Positions 57,597 to 64,000 of a DNA stretch of 64,000 bases are shown in pieces. Source of the stretch: Fen-1254 sp963769605 (GTDB lineage: Bacteria; Bacteroidota; Ignavibacteria; UBA10030); NCBI GenBank assembly GCA_963769605.1, contig CAVYML010000003.1, positions 1 to 64,000 on the forward strand, written 5' to 3'. Under the pieces are notes generated by a model. That model made no database searches. It saw only the letters and a program-made list of their open reading frames with translations, and had not been told where the DNA came from. Position 1 is the first letter of the stretch. Each line of letters opens with the position of its first letter. The position numbers were made by a program, and so were the translations under genes.

Positions 57597-57639
57597 CACA
57601 TGGGGTTTCAAAGTTATTCAAGAATCTGTTTCATTCTTT

Positions 57640-58269
57640 CTATCTCTCCGAACGTGTCTGAATTCCGTTCAGCACAATATCGATAAACATCTGTGTATCG
57701 TTTGCAAGATCGCCATGAATCGATTCCATCGAAGCGCCGTTATGCTCTATGTAAAACATGCGAATGCGCAATCCCTGAAGGACATTCAGAATCATTTGGG
57801 CTGTTCGCTCCGGCGATGCTAAAGAAAACTCTTTGTTCTTTTTCCCATCCCGGAGAAGTTTTGCAAGAACGTTCAATTCCTTCGTTGACAGGTTCTGAAA
57901 CAAGTCTCGAAAGATCGGCTTCATAGATGGCCATATTTGCCGATTATGCCAGCTTAAACTAAGAATTTCACCGGAAAACTTAATTCTGAGACGTACATAG
58001 AGGCGAATTTTATCCAAAAATGGGACATTAGTTTTCAGCATTTCCTGCATCCCCTGGACATATTCCTCCTGTTCGCGCTGAATGACCCCCCGTAAAATAT
58101 CGTCTTTTGTGGGAAAATAATAATAAAGCGAAGCTTTTCCCATCCCGATATCCTCGGCAATTTCATCCATTGTAACCTTTGAATAGCCGTAGGAGATAAA
58201 ACGCCGCTGGGCAGCGTCGAGAATCAGCTTTTCCTTTTCTGTCGTCAATTCCGGCTTTTTTGTATTCAT
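57640..58269 (-). CDS. TetR/AcrR-family repressor of the efflux operon
   Basis: A 209-residue regulator. The N-terminal DNA-binding domain (residues about 12-60) has the family pattern ILDAAQRRFISYGYSKVTMD and then GMGKASLYYYFPTKDDIL. The C-terminal ligand domain is helical. It is the first gene of the pump operon in the same direction, so autoregulation is likely. A matching inverted repeat lies 8-36 nt before its start. Confidence 0.93.
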   Translation of the reverse strand: MNTKKPELTTEKEKLILDAAQRRFISYGYSKVTMDEIAEDIGMGKASLYYYFPTKDDILRGVIQREQEEYVQGMQEMLKTNVPFLDKIRLYVRLRIKFSGEILSLSWHNRQIWPSMKPIFRDLFQNLSTKELNVLAKLLRDGKKNKEFSLASPERTAQMILNVLQGLRIRMFYIEHNGASMESIHGDLANDTQMFIDIVLNGIQTRSER

Positions 58270-58276
58270 GTCAACC

Positions 58277-58305
58277 TTTCGACTTTAATAGTTGAACAGT
58301 CGAAA
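58277..58305. promoter_or_regulatory. Candidate TetR operator
   Basis: The inverted repeat TTTCGACT ... AGTCGAAA has 8-bp perfect arms and a 13-nt centre. It lies immediately upstream of the tetR start, where a self-binding site is expected. Confidence 0.6.
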
Positions 58306-58899
58306 TATACAAAAAAGTTTCCGCCGGAGAAAGGGTGTGCAGTTAAAAGAATTTAATGGATTTTCAATTGTCAATTGACATGATAGAGCTTTCCATACAG
58401 ATTCCTGCTATCGCAGGAAAAACATCATTAGGCCTCCGGCTGCAATTCGCTATTACTCCATACAATTTACAGTTTACCGTTTGCAGTTCACCATTTGCAG
58501 TTTACTGTTTTTACTCTTACTTTAATCCTGTTCTACCTTTAAAAAATTATCAAATTGTAATATCTACACCAGATCGAGGGGTTTACCCACCATGACTTAT
58601 CTTTTGGCGGGACTGTTGTAGGAGTACGATTTTAAATCCTCTGGATTCGTTGCAACACGATGAAAGAGGATTTTGTGTTTTTATGACTTTTAGATTTCTT
58701 TAATGTCAATTGCAATAGAGTAAATCTACAATTCGTGATAATATTCATGATATATAGAAAATGTCTATGTAGTAATTAGGTTGTGTTTTGAACTACCTCA
58801 ATAGTTGAATTATCGTGAAATTATCGAGGTTGGAAGTGTGAAGAACTTTATGCATCTTTTACAAAACAGGATAACAACTATATATAAAAGAAATGGCAG
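58306..58899. repeat. Repeat-rich spacer between the efflux operon and the NotI-family gene
   Basis: It holds filler words (58350-58380 and 58450-58520) and a 66-bp element at 58378-58443 that repeats 53484-53548, including TTCCTGC-TATC-GCAGGAA. It also holds a hairpin AAATCCTCT ... AGAGGATTT at 58634-58673 followed by TGTGTTTTT, which could be a terminator of an unseen short transcript. No protein gene is supported; a 79-residue frame here is made of filler. Confidence 0.55.
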
Positions 58900-59775
58900 A
58901 TGAATTCAAACCCGCTGGCTGAAGTATTTGGCTATCCAATAATTAATAATTCCTCAGATGCCGAAAGATACAGAAAGAATACTCTTTGTCCGTTCAATAA
59001 TAAGGTACCTTCCTGCACGAAGGATAAAGCCAATGATCCTTTGGGAGTTTGTAGCATTATTGAAGATGGACGGTCTATCATTACATGTCCAATTCGCTTC
59101 CGAGAAGATTGGCTTATTGCCGGGGATGCCGCTCAATTCTTTTTCAAGACAGGCGTTTCTTGGACATCGATTGCAGAAGTGAGGATGGCAGACAAAGACG
59201 GAAATACCGCTGGCAATATTGACTTGGTTCTTGTGTCGTATGATCATAAAGGAAGAGTTGTCGATTTTGGATCGCTTGAAATCCAAGCGGTATACATTTC
59301 TGGAAATATTCGTCGACCTTTCGAGAAATATATGTCATCTCGTAAGCGAGCAACCGATTTCACTTGGACTGGTCCAAATTTCCCTAAAGCTGATTTTTTA
59401 TCTTCCTCACGTAAAAGATTAGCGCCACAGATGTTTTACAAAGGCGGCATTTTGAAAGCTTGGGGAAAGAAACAAGCTGTGGCTTTGCAAACTTCTTTCT
59501 TTGAGACGCTCCCTACTTTGAAAGAAGTTCAACCGCAGAAGGCGGATATTGCTTGGTTGCTTTATGATCTTAAAGCCGATAAGAAAAATAATCGATTCAA
59601 ACTCACACAAAACAAAATCATTTATACTGAGTTTGACTCCGCTCTTAAGAAGATAACAACGGCTGAACCGGGTAAAATAGAAAATTTTATAGACGTTTTA
59701 CAACAGAAACTTGATGAAAAACTTGAAAGCAATTCACCAGACGCACCAACGCTCACTGATATCACACTCGGATAA
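58900..59775 (+). CDS. NotI-family restriction endonuclease
   Basis: A 291-residue type II enzyme. The opening NPLAEVFGYP, the four-cysteine metal site (C30, C39, C51, C63, in CPFN, PSCTKD, GVCS and ITCP) and the nuclease core match the NotI family. Its catalytic residues are probably D108 in GNIDLVLV and E127/Q129 in FGSLEIQAVYISG, the unusual E-x-Q form of PD-(D/E)xK. A DNA methyltransferase gene follows. Its partner appears to methylate adenine, so its target is probably not GCGGCCGC. The enzyme looks intact. Confidence 0.85.
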   Translation: MNSNPLAEVFGYPIINNSSDAERYRKNTLCPFNNKVPSCTKDKANDPLGVCSIIEDGRSIITCPIRFREDWLIAGDAAQFFFKTGVSWTSIAEVRMADKDGNTAGNIDLVLVSYDHKGRVVDFGSLEIQAVYISGNIRRPFEKYMSSRKRATDFTWTGPNFPKADFLSSSRKRLAPQMFYKGGILKAWGKKQAVALQTSFFETLPTLKEVQPQKADIAWLLYDLKADKKNNRFKLTQNKIIYTEFDSALKKITTAEPGKIENFIDVLQQKLDEKLESNSPDAPTLTDITLG

Positions 59776-59800
59776 CAAGTGGCAAGTGAAGGAGCAGTTG

Positions 59801-60658
59801 GTGCTTTTTGGGACAGCGAAACCAAAAGTTATTAATGTATCTTCTGTTCCGCAGAGAAGTCTGTTTAGATATCCAGGTGGTAAGACTTGGCTTATTCCTT
59901 ACATACGCCAATGGCTTAGTGCATGTAACTCTCAGGACAAAGTGCTTTTTGAACCTTTTGCTGGGGGTGGCATTGTAAGCTTGACCGCTGTTGCTGAAAA
60001 AAGAGTTCAACAGGCTGTGATGGTGGAACTTGATGAGGATGTCGCCTCCGTTTGGCAAACGCTCTTAGGCGATGATGCGCAATGGCTTGCTAACAAAATC
60101 ATTGCTTTCTCAGTTTCGAAATCTAGTGTCCAATCACTCCTTGCAAGGACTCCGTCTAAACTTCGCGAGAAAGCATTTTCAGTAATTCTCAAGAATCGAA
60201 TGAGTCATGGTGGAATTCTTGCTAACGGCGCGGGCTTGCTTAAATATGGTGAAAATGGTAAGGGACTTCTATCTCGTTGGTACCCGGAGACTCTGCGATC
60301 ACGCATTCTTGATATTCAAAGCTATAAAAAGAATGTCAAGTTTATCCAAGGTAACGGGTTTCATATTCTTAGAGACAACGCTCATCAATCTAATGCTATA
60401 TTCTTCATTGATCCACCATATACTGTAGCCGGAAGAAGACTCTACCGCTATTCAGAAATCGATCATGCTGAGCTATTTAGTATCGCAGTAAAACTTCGTG
60501 GATCTTTTTTGTTTACTTACGATAATGCTGACGAGATCAGAAAACTAGCATCAGCCAGCGGGTTTCAGATTGCCGAAATTCCAATGAGAGGTACTCATCA
60601 TGCTGAAAAGACAGAGCTTTTGATCAGCAAAAACCTCGGTTGGCTAAAAGTTATTTGA
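59801..60658 (+). CDS. D12-class N6-adenine DNA methyltransferase (Dam-like)
   Basis: Modification partner of the NotI-family enzyme. I place the start at GTG 59801, 6 nt after AAGGAG; an ATG at 59711 would overlap the nuclease gene by 65 nt without a ribosome site. From 59801 the protein is 285 residues. The AdoMet-binding start is SLFRYPGGKTWLIPYIRQW and motif I is LFEPFAGGGIVSL. The adenine-type catalytic motif is FFIDPPYTVAG. The target-recognition region between them (about residues 90-190) is shorter than in Dam. It probably protects the host site of the adjacent nuclease. Confidence 0.85.
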   Translation: MLFGTAKPKVINVSSVPQRSLFRYPGGKTWLIPYIRQWLSACNSQDKVLFEPFAGGGIVSLTAVAEKRVQQAVMVELDEDVASVWQTLLGDDAQWLANKIIAFSVSKSSVQSLLARTPSKLREKAFSVILKNRMSHGGILANGAGLLKYGENGKGLLSRWYPETLRSRILDIQSYKKNVKFIQGNGFHILRDNAHQSNAIFFIDPPYTVAGRRLYRYSEIDHAELFSIAVKLRGSFLFTYDNADEIRKLASASGFQIAEIPMRGTHHAEKTELLISKNLGWLKVI

Positions 60659-60991
60659 TAAGATGTACCGTGCAAACGCGGCATGTTTAGCGTTTGCTCA
60701 TAGAAACAATCTTAACAAAAAAATAAATCGGCAAAACGCAACCTAACCATTTTAAAATGAATATTCTTGCACAACGTGCAATACAAATTGGAAGTAAAGA
60801 ATATACTCCCGATGCATTCCGCGATAACGGAACGCTGAGTTCGTTGACAACATTTGTTGAAGACAAAACTCGACTGAAGGCACGCGATATTCCGTTCTCA
60901 ATAGTTTTTCGTTATTATTGTGTTGTCAATCTTCAAATTCTTAGTTAATGGCTGTGATTCAATACCCATATAGAATTTGAGCAATGGTTCA
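60659..60991. other. Non-coding block upstream of the first attC-like site
   Basis: The stretch from about 60795 to 60990 is similar to 62120-62390: both contain GATGC(A/G)TTCCGCGAT and then ACATTTGTTGA, and later TTTTTC(G/A)TTATTATTGTG. A 63-residue frame here (60757-60948) lies within the repeated block and is not conserved in the second copy, so I do not call it a gene. Confidence 0.55.
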
Positions 60992-61085
60992 GTTCAACTG
61001 AATTTTATCTGCACTTGGGCACATTGATTTTTGTAACGTTAAGTTTATTTTGGCCCAAGTACGGATAAAATCCTTAACGTTAGGT
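60992..61085 (+). other. attC-like recombination site 1
   Basis: It begins with GTTCAAC, fitting the R'' consensus RYYYAAC, and ends with GTTAGGT, fitting the R' consensus GTTRRRY, 94 nt in all. Between them ATTTTATCTGCACTTGGGC (61002-61020) and GCCCAAGTACGGATAAAAT (61053-61071) are near-perfect reverse complements, giving the folded stem expected of an integron attC. A gene starts 21 nt later, as in cassettes. Confidence 0.65.
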
Positions 61086-61105
61086 GCCAGTCGGAAAAGA
61101 GTAAG

Positions 61106-62043
61106 ATGATAACAATTTATTGTGAATGCGGCGAACAATATCATGCTGATGAAGAGCATGCTGGGAAGAAAATTGTTTGCAATCGTTGTCAGCGTATTCT
61201 TGTTATTGCCGAGAAGAAACAGGTTGATGTGCGCATTTATTATCCGAATGCAAACCAATCGAAAGAGGGAGTGTCAAATAGCCCTTATACTTCTGTCAAT
61301 ATTCAAGAGGACAGGATTTCAAATGATCTGTTTAAGAAAATTGGCAAATATGCAATTATATTGCTTTGGTATTGGTCTTCGCGTTGATATTGAATCTTGT
61401 AACGAATAAGTCAAAACCCAGTCAACCAAAATCAATTTCATCAATAAATTATAATGAATCTAATTCAGCAGTTCCATCTCAATCATTTTCGCCTGAAAAG
61501 GAACAAATAGTTTCTCATCAATTAAATAAGCCCTTAACAAAAGTTTATAAGCCAACTCCCAAGAAGCTAAGTAAGACGACCTTCAGAAATCTTGAAGAAT
61601 CCATACCCAAAAATCCAAATTCCTTACCTATTGGTTCAGAACCATATGGTGAGGGTCTCAAAAGCGGTCAATCCAACCTTACTGTAGAAAATGGAACTGA
61701 TGCTGATGCAATAATTAGACTCATTAGGTCGGATGGATGCCTAATACGGAATTTTTATATAAAAGCTAATTCTACTTTCACAGCGCAAGAGCTTCCACCA
61801 TCTTCCTGCATTATGAAAGTGGCGTTTGGTGTCGATTGGAATCCATCAACCTGCAAATTCAATTATCGTAAGTCGTTTAGTAAATCTGAACAATTTGAAA
61901 TCACAGAAACTCATTGGACTGAGAACACAACAGATGGATATATTGAACATACTCGCGCATCACAAATGTCGATCACGTTACACAAAGTTCCACATGGGAA
62001 TTTCCATACATATCCTATAGATGAAAAAGAATTTTGGAAATAA
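61106..62043 (+). CDS. Zinc-ribbon membrane protein in cassette 1 (interrupted by one frameshift)
   Basis: The N-terminal 35 residues form a zinc ribbon (CECGEQYH and IVCNRCQRILVI). The frame breaks near 61365, in the middle of a hydrophobic helix: YAIILL in one frame continues as LVLVFALILNLV in the next if one base is added. After that come a low-complexity linker and a C-terminal domain (about residues 190-312, with NLTVENGTDADAIIRLI and IEHTRASQMSITL). The restored protein is about 312 residues with one membrane helix. I do not recognise the C-terminal domain. It begins 21 nt after an attC-like site and has no strong promoter of its own. Confidence 0.65.
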
Positions 62044-62391
62044 AAACATCGGTTGGCACCTCCTCCAGTTTAAAAAGGATAGAATTCCCGCAGAGCGGGA
62101 TTTCGAAGGCTCAACAAGTAAATAATATTCTCCTGATGCGTTCCGCGATGGCGGAATGCTGAATTCGTTTACATTTGTTGACGACTAAACTCGACCAGCC
62201 GGAGGCCTGAGAATGTTATTGTGCGGAGCACAATACAAATTAGAAAGTACATTTTATCGCGCGAAATAATGCGCTGTGGGATGGATATTTCGTTCATAAT
62301 AGTTTTTCATTATTATTGTGTTGTTCAATCCTTAAATCCTTGATCAACGGCTTTAATTTAATATCCATAGAGAATATAATGCATTGGCTCG
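62044..62391. other. Non-coding block upstream of the second attC-like site
   Basis: Similar to 60795-60990, with an added stretch around 62190-62260 that includes GCCGGAGGCCTGAGAATGTT, the reverse complement of part of the 53484/58378 repeat. It is the 3' end of cassette 1. No gene is supported. Confidence 0.55.
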
Positions 62392-62484
62392 GTTCAACAA
62401 ATTTTATCCGCACTTGGGCACAAGGATTTTTGTAACTTCAAGTTTATTTTGGCCCAGGTACGGATAAAATCCTTAACGTTAGGG
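62392..62484 (+). other. attC-like recombination site 2
   Basis: It begins GTTCAAC and ends GTTAGGG, 93 nt, and is closely similar to site 1. The stem arms ATTTTATCCGCACTTGGGC (62401-62419) and GCCCAGGTACGGATAAAAT (62452-62470) pair at 17 of 19 positions. The last base departs from GTTRRRY. The next gene starts 17 nt later. Confidence 0.65.
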
Positions 62485-62501
62485 CGCTTCAGTATAAAAT
62501 T

Positions 62502-63050
62502 ATGCAAACAAATATTTCAGAAAAATATTATTTGCCATATAAAATCGTTCCATCAAACGATGCATCTCTTATACTCCAGCGTAATAGTAAGTACGCGTTA
62601 TTTGTCAGCTTTATAGGATTATTATCGATAGGTTTGATAGTATTTACCTTGAATATTCAAAATAGTTCATGGCAAATATTTGTTTTTGTATTGGGAATGC
62701 TTTCACTTTTTCTTCTTTTAAATATATGGACGCTTGGACATAATCCCGAATGCATTCAAGTACGCCATGAACTTGTCGTTTTTTCTTATAGAAAATGGTA
62801 TGGTAATATTACTGACATTACATTTCATAGAGAAAATATTGCGGGCTTTAGGTCTCATCTAGGATCGACTAGGAGCGGGTATATAGCCTTAGTTAGGCTT
62901 TGCTTTAAAAGTGGAAAGTGGGAAACCATAAGATTGCAATCAAGATGGTTTAACCGCGATGAGGTGCATGATATTGCTGAGAGTGTGGCTAAACGATTAT
63001 CAGTGCAAATGGATATTCCATTTATGCAGGATGAAGCGACCTCTTCCTAA
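62502..63050 (+). CDS. Membrane protein with bacterial PH-like domain, cassette 2
   Basis: A 182-residue protein. Two adjacent membrane helices (about residues 30-80: ALFVSFIGLLSIGLIVF and FVFVLGMLSLFLLLNIW) are followed by a small beta-rich domain (ELVVFSYRKWYGNITDITF, then IALVRLCFKSGKWETIRL) of bacterial PH-like appearance and a terminal helix. No enzyme motif is visible. The start is only 17 nt after an attC-like site, typical of an integron cassette gene read from a distant promoter. Confidence 0.6.
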   Translation: MQTNISEKYYLPYKIVPSNDASLILQRNSKYALFVSFIGLLSIGLIVFTLNIQNSSWQIFVFVLGMLSLFLLLNIWTLGHNPECIQVRHELVVFSYRKWYGNITDITFHRENIAGFRSHLGSTRSGYIALVRLCFKSGKWETIRLQSRWFNRDEVHDIAESVAKRLSVQMDIPFMQDEATSS

Positions 63051-63102
63051 GTAACAAAATCATGGAGTAGCGGTCATGAGCTTATTAGACGGAATGCAAT
63101 TT

Positions 63103-63138
63103 CCACCTTGCGAAGGTGGGTAGACCTTTGCAAGGTGG
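63103..63138. repeat. CACCTT/AAGGTG hairpin
   Basis: The outer arms CCACCTTGC and GCAAGGTGG enclose a second CACCTT/AAGGTG pairing. It is related to the hairpins at 44245 and 44308. It lies between two hypothetical genes. Confidence 0.6.
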
Positions 63139-63191
63139 GGGACGAATGAACGGGTCTCGGCCCAATAACAATGAATCAAAAGGAGTATATC

Positions 63192-63859
63192 ATGGAAAGC
63201 AAGGCATCGCCAAGTGTCAGCAAGCTTGGTTACTGGTCAGCATTTTTAGCTTCATTGTTCAGTATCATTTATATCATAGGACAGCTTGCTGAATGGCTTA
63301 ATCTATTGGGTTCAGGGGGCGGCCCGGAGAATCCAAGCACGCACTCGGTCTTATTGTGCTTTTGATTCCTTCATTGTTTCTTGCACCGTCTTTTGTACTT
63401 CTTATGCTTTGTGTTCATTATTATGCCTCTGAAGACAAGAAGGTCTGGAGTCACGCCGGAATCATGTTTGCGACGATTTATGCTGTTATGGTCAGTATCA
63501 ATTATTACGTTCAACTTACTCTTGTCGTGCCGCACCTTATGCAAGGCGAGATCGAGAGCATTCGACCTTTCCTTTTCACGCCGTTTAACTCGTTCATCTA
63601 TTCAGTCGATGTGCTTGGCTACAGCTTCATGAGTCTGTCAACTCTTTTTGCGGCCTTTGTGTTCACCGGGCCAGGATTAGAACGAGTTGCTCGAAGATTC
63701 ATGATTGCAAACGGTTCCCTTATTCCCTTTCTTGCGTTGCAGATTTATTATCACCCGTTGATATGGCCAGCGTCTGTTTGGGCAATTACATTTCCCGGTG
63801 CAACAATTTCATTGGCAATGATATTCAAGAGAGATCAAAAACAAGCAAACATCGGTTAG
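63192..63859 (+). CDS. Polytopic membrane protein of unknown function (interrupted by one frameshift)
   Basis: The start at 63192 (MESKASPSVSKLGYW) follows AAAAGGAG with 6-nt spacing. The first frame encodes one helix (SAFLASLFSIIYIIGQLAEW) and runs to GGPENPST. A second frame resumes as ALGLIVLLIPSLFLAPSFVL and continues to the end with about five more helices. The switch near 63340 needs one added base; the repaired protein is about 222 residues. No family or motif is recognised. Cassette membership is possible but no attC-like site separates it from the previous gene. Confidence 0.6.
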
Positions 63860-63904
63860 TATTTTGCTCGTGGCAAGACGAATATTTAGTTATTCGCTAT
63901 TGCT

Positions 63905-63935
63905 GCCTAACTAGCAACTCAAGTTAAACTGGCAG
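63905..63935 (+). other. Possible start of a third attC-like site
   Basis: GCCTAAC (63905-63911) fits the R'' consensus and is followed by TAGCAACTCAAGTTAAAC, similar to the left half of common attC sites. No matching GTTRRRY end is visible before the window ends, so this is only a possible half-site. Confidence 0.25.
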
Positions 63936-63985
63936 ATGAATGAGAAGAACGGTATATTGGTATATTAAAAGATAAGGAGAGTAAC

Positions 63986-64000
63986 ATGAGACAAGTAATT
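63986..64000 (+). CDS. Start of a further gene, cut by the window edge
   Basis: ATGAGACAAGTAATT (MRQVI) follows the ribosome site AAGGAGAG at a spacing of 5-6 nt. Only five codons are visible, so nothing can be said of the product. Confidence 0.4.

Noticed and set aside
58356..58595. 79-residue open frame after tetR
   Set aside because: Its residues come from repetitive filler DNA and the 58378 repeat.
60757..60948. 63-residue open frame after the methyltransferase
   Set aside because: It falls in a block that is duplicated at 62120, where the frame is not kept; no domain is seen.
1..64000. tRNA, rRNA, riboswitch and prophage genes
   Set aside because: I looked for cloverleaf-type arms, rRNA signatures, common riboswitch cores and phage structural genes and found none I could support by eye; a covariance-model search would be needed to be sure.

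Overview
The window reads as a chromosomal segment of a bacterium from the Bacteroidota / Ignavibacteriota-Chlorobi (FCB) side of the tree. The reasons are an alternative complex III operon next to a caa3-type oxidase, a three-gene proton-translocating transhydrogenase, a Wzi-like outer-membrane protein, a DUF3857/transglutaminase protein, and intergenic spacers filled with degenerate repeats of the kind seen in such genomes. The lineage is inferred from gene content; no rRNA or tRNA gene was found.

Layout. 1-6.1 kb: housekeeping genes (pdxJ, a bactofilin-like/beta-barrel protein, a CDF metal exporter, an ECF sigma factor, an M14 peptidase). 6.4-21.4 kb: a respiratory block, actA, a small Tat-signal ORF, actB, actC, a fused actDE and actF (alternative complex III), then a cytochrome c, sco, ctaD, ctaE, ctaF, ctaC, a membrane cytochrome c and ctaB. 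Together these would carry electrons from quinol through ACIII and cytochrome c domains to an A2-type heme-copper oxidase. 21.5-29.0 kb: a surface lipoprotein, then a defence-type island. It holds a truncated HsdR that overlaps an McrB by 4 nt, McrC, the C-terminal scrap of an HsdS, and a three-gene coupled operon headed by a TIGR04255-like protein. 29.4-32.2 kb: pntAA-pntAB-pntB between two copies of a 30-bp palindrome. 32.4-38 kb: a GH26 glycosidase and two secreted proteins. 38.5-44.1 kb: a HydABC-type [FeFe]-hydrogenase whose HydB carries a fused GltD/NfnB-like FAD oxidoreductase. 44.4-53.2 kb: a ModF-like ABC ATPase, a Wzi-like protein, an acyl-CoA synthetase coupled to a cupin regulator, a Ycf46-like AAA ATPase and an aldo/keto reductase. 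53.6-58.3 kb: a TetR-HlyD-MFS-TolC efflux operon. 58.9-60.7 kb: a NotI-family restriction enzyme with a D12-class adenine methyltransferase. 61-64 kb: hypothetical genes separated by two attC-like sites, suggesting integron cassettes without a visible integrase.

Four genes (actB, actC, the zinc-ribbon cassette gene and the last membrane gene) are each split by what looks like one missing base. All four errors go in the same direction, which hints at assembly error as much as real decay. The intergenic DNA is rich in several dispersed hairpin families and quasi-repetitive filler. In two places the filler runs into an open reading frame, once apparently supplying the hydrophobic core of a signal peptide.

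The most promising leads are the attC pair with its cassettes, the McrB with a PUA/EVE-like domain inserted in its AAA core between remnants of a type I restriction locus, the coupled TIGR04255 trio, and the NotI-family enzyme paired with an adenine methyltransferase.
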